From: Nitrospirales bacterium LBB_01
Lineage (GTDB): Bacteria > Nitrospirota > Thermodesulfovibrionia > Thermodesulfovibrionales > Magnetobacteriaceae
DNA: 64,000 nucleotides
Assembly: GCA_004376055.2 (NCBI GenBank)
Contig: CP049016.1
Location: 1,612,001-1,676,000, forward strand
Reading direction: 5' to 3'
Under the pieces are notes generated by a model, which was given only the letters and a program-made list of their open reading frames with translations, searched no databases and was not told the DNA's origin. Shown here piece by piece: positions 54,785-63,666 of the stretch (the first letter of the stretch is position 1; every line of letters starts with the position of its first letter). The position numbers and the translations under genes are program-made.

Positions 54785-55483
54785 GTGAAAAAAACACTAA
54801 TCATAATACCTGCCTATAACGAGGAAAAAAATATAGGTGCCGTGTTAGACAGCATAAGAGAGTTTCAGCCGGATGTTGATGTTGTTGTGGTAAATGACGG
54901 CTCAACAGATAAAACCGCAGATATAGCCCAAAGCCGTGGAGCAATGGTGCTAAACCACACATTTAATCTTGGCTACGGCGGGGCGCTGCAGACAGGTTTC
55001 AGGTTTGCACTCTCAAAGCACTACGAATACGTTGTAACTATGGATGGCGATGGTCAACACGATAGCGCTTCAATTAAAAATCTCCTTGAGGCGCAAACGG
55101 TAACTGGAGCAAACGTGGTCATAGGAACGAGATTTTTAACCGGTGACTATAAGATGGGACCGGCACGCAGCGTTGGAGTAGCCCTCTTTAGATACATAAC
55201 CCGCCTCTACACAGGTATAAAATTTACTGACCCGACAAGCGGTTTTCAACTTCTGGATAAATCCGTGTTTTCCTATCTCTCTAAGGGTGATAACTACCCG
55301 ATGGATTACCCCGATGCTAACACTATAATGCTGCTTCACAGAAAGAAGTTCAAAGTTGTGGAGGCACAGGTCAACATGTATCAGCGCCGTGAGGGCACAT
55401 CCATGCACAGCGGGTTAAAGCCTGTGGCATACGTCATGAAGATGATGCTTGCCATCATCATGGTAGTGCTGAGGAGGGATTAA
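54785..55483 (+). CDS. Glycosyltransferase family 2 (polyprenyl-phosphate sugar synthase-like)
   Basis: 232 residues: IIIPAYNEEKNIGAVLDSI, VVNDGSTDKTADIA, FNLGYGGALQTGFRFA, TMDGDGQHD (DxD-type) and TDPTSGFQLLDKSVF. Resembles dolichyl-phosphate mannose/glucose synthases without a membrane domain. GTG start 4 nt after the kinase gene. Adjacent DUF2304 protein is a usual companion of such enzymes. Confidence 0.92.
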   Translation: MKKTLIIIPAYNEEKNIGAVLDSIREFQPDVDVVVVNDGSTDKTADIAQSRGAMVLNHTFNLGYGGALQTGFRFALSKHYEYVVTMDGDGQHDSASIKNLLEAQTVTGANVVIGTRFLTGDYKMGPARSVGVALFRYITRLYTGIKFTDPTSGFQLLDKSVFSYLSKGDNYPMDYPDANTIMLLHRKKFKVVEAQVNMYQRREGTSMHSGLKPVAYVMKMMLAIIMVVLRRD

Positions 55484-55839
55484 TGTCAACAGGTTCAAGA
55501 GTATTGATTGTGGTACTGGGTGTTGTTCTATTTACCATAATATTTGAGCTGGTCAGACGGAGAAAATTCAGAGAGGAGCATTCGCTTCTGTGGTTTGTTG
55601 TCAGTGTCTGTATTATAAGCGGCGCTTTTTTGGACAACATTGTAAACCGCATGGCCACATTCCTTGGCGTTGGATATCCGCCCATTATAGTCCTTGTGAT
55701 TTTAACTGTTTTACTTATTCTGTCACTTATGTACTTTTCCATAATTATATCCGACCTAAAAGGTAAAATTAAAGAGTTAAACCAAAAAATCGCATTTCTT
55801 GAGTATGAAATAAAAAATCCGCATAAGGAAAGCAAATGA
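55483..55839 (+). CDS. DUF2304 membrane protein
   Basis: 118 residues with three membrane helices (about 7-25, 38-56, 65-88) and a C-terminal coiled coil (KGKIKELNQKIAFLEYEI). The segment RRKFREEHSLLWF is typical of DUF2304. TAATG overlap with the GT2 gene. Likely helps anchor or supply the GT2 enzyme. Confidence 0.88.
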   Translation: MSTGSRVLIVVLGVVLFTIIFELVRRRKFREEHSLLWFVVSVCIISGAFLDNIVNRMATFLGVGYPPIIVLVILTVLLILSLMYFSIIISDLKGKIKELNQKIAFLEYEIKNPHKESK

Positions 55840-55937
55840 GAAAATCACTACGGATTACTACAAAAAAGATTTTACTGGAATTTTTTGTGACAATGAATTA
55901 GAATTACACAGAGGCGGTTAATAAATAACAGATAGTT

Positions 55938-57320
55938 ATGAAAAAAGTGATGAAAACAGAAGTGCGGTTTGATTTGCCGGAGCATGACTCCAGGTATCAG
56001 GCAATATTTAATACAGTAAGCGATGCAATATTTGTTTATGACGCCGAGACCGATAAATTAACAGACGTTAACGACAGAGTTAAAGACCTCTTTGGCTACA
56101 GCTCAGAGGAGGCGATTAGTTTAAACCTTCAGGCGCTAAGTGTAGGTGAGCCTCCTTACGATTACCAAAGGTACGAGGAACTTAAAAAGCTGGCTGTGGA
56201 TGGCTCTCCACAGAAATTTCAGTGGATGTCGCATGACCGCTTTGGAACTAATTTTTGGGCTGAGATTAACCTTAAAGTTATAACCATAAACAAAAGGAAT
56301 TGCCTGATTGCAGTAGTCAAAGACATCTCACAAAGGCGCAGCCTTGAGGAAATGGGGAAACGTTACGAGTTTATCGTAAACACCTCCAAAGAGTTTATGA
56401 CTTTAATAAACACAGATTATGTTTATGATGTGATAAACACATCCTACGGCAGGGCACACGGGAAAACTCCTCAAAATGTTATAGGTAAAAGCGTACGTAA
56501 AGTTTGGGGCGCTGACGTGTTCAACAATGTAATAAAGAAGCACCTGGATAAGTGTTTTTCCGGCGAGGAGGTGAATTATCAGGCATGGTTTAATTTCCAC
56601 ACGCTTGGGCCCAGATTCCTTGACGTCACCTACTATCCCTACTATAACCTCAACGGCAAAGTAACTCACGCAGTTGTCGTAAGCAGAGACATAACAGCTC
56701 ATCAACAGGCTGAGGACATATTAGCGGAGGCGTCGGATAATCTGAAAAAAACCGTTAATGGAGCAATAAAGGCAATCTCACTTATGATAGAGATGCGTGA
56801 CCCCTACACTGCAGGACATCAACGCAGGGTATCTAATTTGGCAATGGAAATAGCGCGGGAGTTAAAGTTAAGCGATCATCAGGTAGAGGGAATCCGAATT
56901 ACCGGCTTTCTGCACGATATAGGGAAAATAGTAGTGCCTGCCGAAATCCTTTCAAAACCTACAAAATTGAATGACTACGAATTTAATATTATAAAAATGC
57001 ACTCGCAAGTAGGCGCTGATATTTTACAGGGAATAGAGTTTCCGTGGCCAGTAGCCAGAACCGTGCTCGAGCACCATGAGCGGCTTGACGGCTCAGGGTA
57101 TCCTATGGGATTAAGGGGAAACGATATCTGTCTTGAAGCTAAAATAGTGGCCGTAGCTGACGTTGTAGAATCCGTAGCCTCTCATAGACCTTACCGTGCG
57201 GCTCTTGGAATTATAAGAGCTCTTGATGAGATTTCAGCGGGCAGAGGTGTACTCTATGAGGCCAAAGTCGTCGATGTATGCACTAAGCTCTTTAGAAGCC
57301 ACCGTTTTAGATTTGACTGA
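55938..57320 (+). CDS. PAS-PAS-HD-GYP cyclic-di-GMP phosphodiesterase
   Basis: 460 residues, cytosolic. Two PAS domains (about 22-132 and 142-255) then an HD-GYP domain: HQRR at 294-297, H326-D327 (LHDIGK), HH at 379-380 and GSGYP at 385-389 followed by VADVVESVASHRPYR. HD-GYP enzymes break down c-di-GMP (or cGAMP) to linear products. The ligand motif is GSGYP, a usual variant of GYP. It counters the cyclase at 40506. Weak ribosome site. Confidence 0.93.
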   Translation: MKKVMKTEVRFDLPEHDSRYQAIFNTVSDAIFVYDAETDKLTDVNDRVKDLFGYSSEEAISLNLQALSVGEPPYDYQRYEELKKLAVDGSPQKFQWMSHDRFGTNFWAEINLKVITINKRNCLIAVVKDISQRRSLEEMGKRYEFIVNTSKEFMTLINTDYVYDVINTSYGRAHGKTPQNVIGKSVRKVWGADVFNNVIKKHLDKCFSGEEVNYQAWFNFHTLGPRFLDVTYYPYYNLNGKVTHAVVVSRDITAHQQAEDILAEASDNLKKTVNGAIKAISLMIEMRDPYTAGHQRRVSNLAMEIARELKLSDHQVEGIRITGFLHDIGKIVVPAEILSKPTKLNDYEFNIIKMHSQVGADILQGIEFPWPVARTVLEHHERLDGSGYPMGLRGNDICLEAKIVAVADVVESVASHRPYRAALGIIRALDEISAGRGVLYEAKVVDVCTKLFRSHRFRFD

Positions 57321-57327
57321 CCCCAAG

Positions 57328-57426
57328 CAACATTCTATCGTCTAACTTCGTTGACAACATCAAAAGCTCCTCAACGTACTTAAAAGTACGCCTCCGTCGC
57401 TTTCTCCTTGCCGCCTTGTTATACTT
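57328..57426 (-). repeat. Dispersed repeat with TACGTTGAGGAGCTTTTGA core, copy 2
   Basis: Reverse-orientation copy of 28666-28752: on the minus strand GTATAACAAGG, GGCGTACTTTTAAGTACG, TTGAGGAGCTTTTGATG and GTTAGACGATAGAATG. Lies between the convergent HD-GYP and chemoreceptor genes. Confidence 0.8.
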
Positions 57427-57464
57427 CTGACTGCTACTTGGTGTGACCTAAGTCGTCTAATTAA

Positions 57465-59099
57465 CTACAGTCTGAATCCTGAAATTGAATCTTTCAGGTG
57501 GTGAGCGACCTGAGCTAATTCATTTGCCTCATTGAGCACATCAGAGGAGGCGTTTTCAATTTCCTGTGCGATTATGGATGTTTTTTCAATATTGTTTGTT
57601 ACATCTTCGGAGGCGGCTGACTGCTCATCTATTGCAACGGCTATGTGGACTATCTCATCACTGCCTCTTTTAACAGCGTCCTCTATGGTGTTCAGGAATG
57701 CCCCTACCTGTTTAATGTATGTGATTGCCTCGTTTACCTTTTGTGAGGATTCCTCCATAGATCTGGCTGTTTCCCGTGCTTCGGTTTGCACGGCGCTTAT
57801 TCTGTCGGTTATTTCAACTGTGGCTTTTATGGTTCGCTCGGCAAGTTTTCGTACCTCATCGGCAACAACTGCAAATCCCCTGCCGTGCTCTCCGGCACGC
57901 GCTGCCTCTATTGCGGCATTTAGTGCAAGCAGGTTTGTCTGATCTGCTATCTCTTTAATCACTGTGACAATGTCGCCAATCTCTGATGACCGAGTGTTCA
58001 GTTTTTCCACCATCTCAGCTAAATCTTTTGTAGAGTTATATACCTGATCAACGGTCTCTATGGCTGCCCTTGATATTGTATTACCTTCGGCGGCTATTTT
58101 CATAGCCTCCTGAGTTGTCTGAGATGTCGCTGCCGCATTTCTTGAAATGTCAGATATAGTCTGACTCATTTCCTCAGCCGATGTCGCTATCTGGGCGGCT
58201 TGCAAAGATTGGCTTTTAGTCCCTTCTATCATCTTTTCCGCTATCTGCTTTACCGTCTCAACTGCCGATACAACATTGTTTGCCGAGTTTATCACTCCCC
58301 CAACTATTGTTCTTAACGACATGCCCATTTTGTTTACATCCAATGATAAACACCCTATTTCATCACTACAGTGCTGCATAGAATCATCAATAACAAGATT
58401 ACCATTAGCTATCTCTTCAACCGTACCTGTTATCGTAAAAAGTCTTCCGGTTATGTTTTTAATAATCTGCCAAAATACTACACCTATTATCATGGTAACT
58501 ATTACCAAGACTATTGTTAAGTCTCTGGCCTGAGACCAAAATTTCTCATTTATATCATCAATATAGACACCAGAGCCTATTATCCAGCCCCACGGCTCAA
58601 AACCCTTTACGTAGGAAATTTTTGGCGCCAACACTGTGGAATTTGGTTTAGCCCATATATATGGCACAAAACCTGACTTGTTCTTTTTAACTGTTTCAAC
58701 GAATTCGACAAAAAGCTTTTTTCCTTTGGGGTCTTTAAAATCCGAAAGGTCCTTGCCGTCAAGCTCCGGCTTGTATGGATGCATAATCATCTTTGGGTGC
58801 ATGTCATTTATCCAGAAATACTCTTTCTCCTCATATCTGAGGGCTTTGACTTGAGCCATTGCAGCCTTTTTGGCTTCATCATCAGTTATTTTGCCGTCTT
58901 TAGCCTGTTTATAGTAATAGTCCAACACACTGTAAGCTGTGTCAACCAGATGTCTTTGCTTGGTTTTTTTCTCATCCTCAAGTGAAACTCTAAGCACTCC
59001 CAACGACACCACGATTACTGAGATAATCCCCAATACGCACAACAACAGGGCAAGCATCAGCTTTGTTTTAACCCTAAGATTTCTTATAATCTCTAACAC
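57465..59099 (-). CDS. Methyl-accepting chemotaxis protein with single Cache domain
   Basis: 544 residues: membrane helix about 13-35, periplasmic sCache_2 domain (about 40-190, [20 protein letters not shown] and [18 protein letters not shown]), second helix about 193-213, HAMP, then the signalling domain with the hairpin tip [41 protein letters not shown]. Cache domains of this type bind small organic acids. GTG start after GGGGAGG. Probably feeds the CheR/CheW cluster at 62 kb. Confidence 0.95.
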   Translation of the reverse strand: MLEIIRNLRVKTKLMLALLLCVLGIISVIVVSLGVLRVSLEDEKKTKQRHLVDTAYSVLDYYYKQAKDGKITDDEAKKAAMAQVKALRYEEKEYFWINDMHPKMIMHPYKPELDGKDLSDFKDPKGKKLFVEFVETVKKNKSGFVPYIWAKPNSTVLAPKISYVKGFEPWGWIIGSGVYIDDINEKFWSQARDLTIVLVIVTMIIGVVFWQIIKNITGRLFTITGTVEEIANGNLVIDDSMQHCSDEIGCLSLDVNKMGMSLRTIVGGVINSANNVVSAVETVKQIAEKMIEGTKSQSLQAAQIATSAEEMSQTISDISRNAAATSQTTQEAMKIAAEGNTISRAAIETVDQVYNSTKDLAEMVEKLNTRSSEIGDIVTVIKEIADQTNLLALNAAIEAARAGEHGRGFAVVADEVRKLAERTIKATVEITDRISAVQTEARETARSMEESSQKVNEAITYIKQVGAFLNTIEDAVKRGSDEIVHIAVAIDEQSAASEDVTNNIEKTSIIAQEIENASSDVLNEANELAQVAHHLKDSISGFRL

Positions 59100-59235
59100 C
59101 GCACTACCTCCCCTTTCTATCCTTTATTTATTTTAACTATCAAACCAAAACATATGCTGACTCTTAGTAAAAAGGTATCCTTAATGGTAGCAAATCCGTT
59201 TAAAATAATACAATATAGAAAAAAGAAAGAATTTT

Positions 59236-59253
59236 ATCCGCAGATGGCGCAGA
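59236..59253. repeat. Short fragment of ATCTGCG repeat
   Basis: ATCCGCAGATGGCGCAGAT, inverse of the units at 34488-34539, next to a double-hairpin element. Confidence 0.4.
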
Positions 59254-59261
59254 TAAAAAAA

Positions 59262-59340
59262 CTGGATTCCTGCCTTCGCAGGAATGACAAGAAAAATAAA
59301 TTACCCCTCCTTTGTCATTCCCGCCTCCGAGCGGGAATCC
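59262..59340. repeat. Dispersed double-hairpin repeat, copy 5
   Basis: CTGGATTCCTGC-cttc-GCAGGAATGACAAG left, TTTGTCATTCCCGC...GCGGGAATCC right; orientation as copy 3. The shortest copy (79 nt). It is the main content of the gap between the chemoreceptor and the methyltransferase. Confidence 0.85.
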
Positions 59341-59377
59341 ATTCCTTCTATCCTGCTGTTAAATCCCACTTAGAAAA

Positions 59378-60088
59378 TTAAATTTTCTCCACAGTCAGCA
59401 AAACAAGCGGTGTTTCGCACTTTGGGATGCTATCCACTGTAAAGCCGCAAGTCTTCAACATTTCCACCCATTTTTCAACTTTTAGCCTTGTCTTTGAAAT
59501 CCGAAAGAAGTCCACATTTAGACGCTTTTTAATATTGTCAGGCAGATATTTAATGAGTTTGATTATGATATCTTGATTATAAAATTTTATTTTAACGTTT
59601 TCAATCCGCCTTTCCAAATGCCTGTTATCGGGAACGGTTAGAACAAAGTATCCGCCTGGCTTTAAAGCACGAAATATTTCTTTAAAATAAACAACCGGCT
59701 CATCAATGTACTCAAACACGCTTGACGCTGTTACGGCATCAAAGGTTTTGTTATCATACGGCAGTGTCTGCGGGTGGCTCTTGTCAGCGCTGGTAAACAC
59801 GATGCCTCTTGAGCCGTATCTTTCCTGTGCCCTTTTTATCATTAACTCCGAAAGGTCATAACCCTGTATATTAAACCCAGCCTCCTTTAAAGAAACTGTC
59901 AAATCACCGCTCCCACAGCCAAAGTCAAGCACAAGCGCCCCCTCTGGCAATTTTTCAGTGAGTGCTTTGGAAAATCTCACAGTCCTTTCTGACATTATTC
60001 CGTCTGCATCGTAATTTTTCTCCCATGAGTTGGAATAATTGTTAAAGAAACTCTTTACTTTCTCAATGTGTTTGGTCTTATTTTCCAT
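59378..60088 (-). CDS. Class I SAM-dependent methyltransferase
   Basis: 236 residues. SAM motif VLDFGCGSGDLTVSL, GYDLSELMIKRA and FDAVTASSVFEYIDE with EIFRALKPGGYFVLTVP place it in the UbiE/Coq5-like methyltransferase-11 group. The C-terminal part (about 160-236) is variable, so substrate is unknown. TATAAG stands 10 nt before the ATG, and the gene is divergent from the HEAT protein. Confidence 0.88.
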   Translation of the reverse strand: MENKTKHIEKVKSFFNNYSNSWEKNYDADGIMSERTVRFSKALTEKLPEGALVLDFGCGSGDLTVSLKEAGFNIQGYDLSELMIKRAQERYGSRGIVFTSADKSHPQTLPYDNKTFDAVTASSVFEYIDEPVVYFKEIFRALKPGGYFVLTVPDNRHLERRIENVKIKFYNQDIIIKLIKYLPDNIKKRLNVDFFRISKTRLKVEKWVEMLKTCGFTVDSIPKCETPLVLLTVEKI

Positions 60089-60136
60089 TTGACGTACACT
60101 TATATTTCATTTCTAAACAAACCGAAAGTATCGCAA

Positions 60137-60166
60137 TTGATTTTAACACGTATGCAATTATATAAT
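60137..60166 (+). promoter_or_regulatory. Sigma70-type promoter for HEAT-che operon
   Basis: TTGATT (60137-60142), 18-nt spacer, TATAAT (60161-60166). An in-frame TTG lies 7 nt and the ATG 13 nt past the -10 box. Confidence 0.6.
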
Positions 60167-60179
60167 ACAGCGGTTGCAA

Positions 60180-62027
60180 ATGAACAAGGCAAGATTAGAA
60201 AAGTTAAAAGAGAGCCTGAACCATACTGATGTTTCAAGGCGAAGGCAGGCTGCCTCAATGCTTGGGGAGGGTGATGAGCGGGCAATCTATCCTTTAATAA
60301 CGGCGCTCTTTGACCAAAGCCTTGCCGTACAGGACTCTGCTGCACAGTCTTTGATTAAAATAGGCGGCGCGGCTGTTGCTTATATGACAATCCCTGTTTT
60401 AAGAAAAGAGGCTTCTCAAAGAAATGCAGCTCTCCTGATTCTTAAAGATCTTGGCGAGGTATCAGTACCTTTTCTGTATGACCTGCTAAAAGACAGAGAC
60501 GACGATATGCGGAAGTTTGCCGTTGACCTGCTTGGCGATATTGCAGTCGGAGTTAATTACGAATTGTTGATTCCTATGTTTAAGGATGAAAATGCAAACG
60601 TTAGAGCCGCAACGTGCCGGACATTTGGTCTTCTAAATGTCGAAGAGGGTGTGAGTCATCTCAAAGAGGCTCTCTCTGACTCTGAGGAATGGGTTGCTTT
60701 TGCCGCTTTGGAGGCTCTTGGTCTTATGGAATCTGAGGATGGCGTTACATCTATCACTGAACTCTGTTACGGTCCATCTCAGGTGCTAAAGTTTGCAGCC
60801 TTTGAAACTCTCGGTAACATTCCCTCTCAACAATCCAAAGATGCGCTGATAGAGTGTACTAAAACTACCGACTTCATTACAAAATCTGCTGCCATAAAAA
60901 GCCTGATTCGGCATGGTATAGAACCAGGTATGGCCTTTCTTGGTTCTGACCTCAGAGTTATGCTAAAAAACGATGATTGGGAAGATAAACTTACTGCAAT
61001 ATCAGGACTTTCTACAATAAAAGATAAAGATTCACTTTATAACCTCCTGGATTTAGCAGGTTCACTGGACGTCTCATATCCTGAAAATGAAGAACGTATT
61101 ATCATAATTAAGAACGCTGTTTTAAATATAGCCGACTGCTCATCGCTGCTTTCTCTCCTTGACGTCAATAACTTAAAATTCAGGGGCATGGCCATTTTGG
61201 TAGAAACGCTTGGAAAGCTGAAGTGTGTTGAGGCTATTGACCCTCTTGTAAAACTCCTCAGGAGTTCCCTCAGAGATATTCGCAGGGAGGCAGCACACGC
61301 ACTTGTTGAAATCGCTGATGAACGCTGCGTAGATTCACTGATTGAGGCACTCTCTGATGATGATGGTCACGTCAGAAAGCAGAGTATATATGCTCTAAGA
61401 AAGTTGAAATCAAAGAAGGCCTTTTTACCGATACTTGATCTTATAGGTAAAGACACTTACGAGGATGTTGTTGATGAGGGGGTTAAGGCACTACTTTCTA
61501 TGGACTCATCAAAGTTTCTTCATAAAGCCGACTCTTATCCTGAAAACTTTAAAATCTATATAGCTAAATATGCACAAGAGACAGAGTTGTTACTTGATCT
61601 ATCCAAAGACAACAGTAAAACTGTTAAAATGGCTGCAATTTCCCGGCTTGGTTCTTTAAACGAAGAAAGCGCTTACAACAGGCTTTCTGAACTTCTAAAG
61701 GACGCCGATTTGGAACTAAGACGCTCCTCTGCAATGGCTCTAAGCCAGTACTCTGTCTTTGTTGACGGACTTTTATCGGCTGTCAGAGACAGTGATATGT
61801 GGGTGAGGTTTTATGCGCTAAAAGCTATTGCCGCATCAAAGGGCGCTGACTACATTGGCCTCTTTGCAGAGGCGCTGAGAGACCGCGAAAACCTCGTAGT
61901 AATGGGGGCAATTGATGCCCTTTCAAATTTAGGCGGGCAGGATGCGTATGAGGCCCTTTATTCCATCAAGTATCATTCAGATGACGCTATAAGACAGCGC
62001 GTCGAAGAGGTCTTACAGACTTTATGA
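60180..62027 (+). CDS. HEAT-repeat protein of the chemotaxis operon
   Basis: 615 residues from ATG 60180 (an in-frame TTG six bases upstream is also possible). At least ten HEAT/PBS-lyase-type repeats, e.g. RRQAASMLGEGDERAIYPLI, DIRREAAHALVEIADERCVDSLIEAL and DGHVRKQSIYALRKLKSKKAF. Forms an alpha solenoid that binds proteins. It overlaps cheR by 4 nt and probably acts as a scaffold in the signalling system; no catalytic motif is seen. Confidence 0.88.
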   Translation: MNKARLEKLKESLNHTDVSRRRQAASMLGEGDERAIYPLITALFDQSLAVQDSAAQSLIKIGGAAVAYMTIPVLRKEASQRNAALLILKDLGEVSVPFLYDLLKDRDDDMRKFAVDLLGDIAVGVNYELLIPMFKDENANVRAATCRTFGLLNVEEGVSHLKEALSDSEEWVAFAALEALGLMESEDGVTSITELCYGPSQVLKFAAFETLGNIPSQQSKDALIECTKTTDFITKSAAIKSLIRHGIEPGMAFLGSDLRVMLKNDDWEDKLTAISGLSTIKDKDSLYNLLDLAGSLDVSYPENEERIIIIKNAVLNIADCSSLLSLLDVNNLKFRGMAILVETLGKLKCVEAIDPLVKLLRSSLRDIRREAAHALVEIADERCVDSLIEALSDDDGHVRKQSIYALRKLKSKKAFLPILDLIGKDTYEDVVDEGVKALLSMDSSKFLHKADSYPENFKIYIAKYAQETELLLDLSKDNSKTVKMAAISRLGSLNEESAYNRLSELLKDADLELRRSSAMALSQYSVFVDGLLSAVRDSDMWVRFYALKAIAASKGADYIGLFAEALRDRENLVVMGAIDALSNLGGQDAYEALYSIKYHSDDAIRQRVEEVLQTL

Positions 62028-62845
62028 TGGAACTTAAAGATGAAACATTTAGAAATTTCAGAGACTTCATATATGAAAAAAGCGGTATATATATACCGGA
62101 TACCAAAAAATATTTTATAGAAAACAGATTAGGCAAAAGAATAGAGGAAAATAAACTGGCAAGCTTTGACGATTACCTGTATATGTTGAAATATAATAAC
62201 AACAGCACAGAGCTGAATGTCCTGTTTGAAAGGATAACGACAAATGAGACGTTTTTTTTTCGTGAGCTGCAGCAATTAGAGGTTTTAGTGGGGCAAATTA
62301 TACCAAGGATAAAGGCTGAGTTAAAACCAGCAACTCTGAAAATCTGGTCATCAGCCAGCTCAACCGGAGAGGAGCCATACACAATCGCAATGATGCTTAT
62401 GGAAAACCCTAAAACCGCCGGTATCAAATTTGAGATACTTGCCTCAGACTTAAGCGAGGCGGTTTTACAAAAGGCAAGAGCTGCCTCATACGGTCAGTAC
62501 TCAATCAGAAACGTTCCTCAAAACTATCTGAAGAAGTATTTTAAACAGTTAGACGGCTCTAACTATGTCTTAAATACGGATGTTCGCTCAAAAGTGAAAT
62601 TTGTGCAGATTAACCTACTTGACGCCTCAAGGATGAGAGCCGTCAGGGACATGGACGTTGTGCTTTGCAGGAATGTGTTGATATATTTTGATAAAAAAGC
62701 AAAAATATCTGTGGTAACAAGTATTTATGAATCGCTGAAAAATGGCGGTCATTTTATAATAGGAATGGCTGAGTCACTGCACGATATAACTCGGGCGTTT
62801 AAACCTGCCGTAATAGATAAGACCGTGGTCTATCAAAAGGCATAG
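62024..62845 (+). CDS. cheR: Chemotaxis protein methyltransferase CheR
   Basis: 273 residues: N-terminal CheR helical domain (about 5-70, IPDTKKYFIENRLGKRIEEN), then the SAM domain with TNETFFFRELQQ, IWSSASSTGEEPYTIAMML, LASDLSEAVLQKA and DVVLCRNVLIYFDKKAK. Methylates glutamates of chemoreceptors. ATG overlaps the HEAT gene stop. Full length. Confidence 0.95.
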   Translation: MMELKDETFRNFRDFIYEKSGIYIPDTKKYFIENRLGKRIEENKLASFDDYLYMLKYNNNSTELNVLFERITTNETFFFRELQQLEVLVGQIIPRIKAELKPATLKIWSSASSTGEEPYTIAMMLMENPKTAGIKFEILASDLSEAVLQKARAASYGQYSIRNVPQNYLKKYFKQLDGSNYVLNTDVRSKVKFVQINLLDASRMRAVRDMDVVLCRNVLIYFDKKAKISVVTSIYESLKNGGHFIIGMAESLHDITRAFKPAVIDKTVVYQKA

Positions 62846-62869
62846 GCTTTATAGGATGGAGGAAACGGT

Positions 62870-63235
62870 ATGAAGATAATGGTAGTGGATGACGATAAGA
62901 CTACACGGAAAATACTCGGACTCTATCTAAAAGGCGGTGGTCATGAACCGGTGTTTGCAGAAAATGGTCTTGATGCTATAGAAAAACTCGCCGTCAACGA
63001 GGTTGACTTAATCCTGACTGATCTTAACATGCCCTTCATGGACGGCATAGAGTTAACCAGAACCCTTAAAACTGACCACTCCTTTAAGGATATTCCATTG
63101 GTGATGATAACAACAGAAAATGATGAGGCTGAAAGAAGCAAAGCTATGGCCGCAGGTGCAAACGGTTATTTGGTAAAACCAATATCAGCCGATACACTTA
63201 ATAAGAATGTTAAAAATTTTACTAAAAAAAATTAA
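62870..63235 (+). CDS. Single-domain response regulator
   Basis: 121 residues, receiver fold: D7-D8-D9 (VVDDDK), D51 (LTDLNMPFMDG), TTENDE and K at GYLVKPI. It differs from the CheY next door and may be an additional phosphate sink. Ribosome site GGAGG. Confidence 0.92.
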   Translation: MKIMVVDDDKTTRKILGLYLKGGGHEPVFAENGLDAIEKLAVNEVDLILTDLNMPFMDGIELTRTLKTDHSFKDIPLVMITTENDEAERSKAMAAGANGYLVKPISADTLNKNVKNFTKKN

Positions 63236-63253
63236 ACCCTGGAGGTAATTGTA

Positions 63254-63646
63254 ATGCTCTACGACAAGAACATGAAAATACTTGTGGTTGATGACTTTTC
63301 AACAATGAGAAGAATTATCAAAAACATCCTGAAACAGCTCGGATATGAGAAAATTGAAGAGGCTGAGGACGGTGAACAGGCGTTTACCAAACTCAAAAAT
63401 GGTGAGTTTGATTTTTTGATAACTGACTGGAATATGCCAAACGTTACTGGTCTTGAGTTATTGAAAAGAGTAAGGGCAGACGCTAAATTAAAAGCTCTTC
63501 CAGTGTTGCTGGTAACGGCGGAGGCTGAAAAGGAGCAGGTTATTGAGGCGGTTAAGGCCGGTGTTAATAATTATGTTATAAAACCTTTCACCGCAGATGT
63601 ACTTAGGGAAAAGCTGGATAAGATATTTGAGAAGCTGAAAAAATAA
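63254..63646 (+). CDS. cheY: Chemotaxis response regulator CheY
   Basis: 130 residues: [21 protein letters not shown], phospho-acceptor D58 in [22 protein letters not shown] and [14 protein letters not shown]. The DWNMP and FSTMRR sequences are the classic CheY ones. Ribosome site GGAGGT. It should carry the signal from CheA to the flagellar motor or type IV pilus; cheA lies outside the window. Confidence 0.94.
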   Translation: MLYDKNMKILVVDDFSTMRRIIKNILKQLGYEKIEEAEDGEQAFTKLKNGEFDFLITDWNMPNVTGLELLKRVRADAKLKALPVLLVTAEAEKEQVIEAVKAGVNNYVIKPFTADVLREKLDKIFEKLKK

Positions 63647-63666
63647 CTCTGCGCTCGGAGGAAAGC

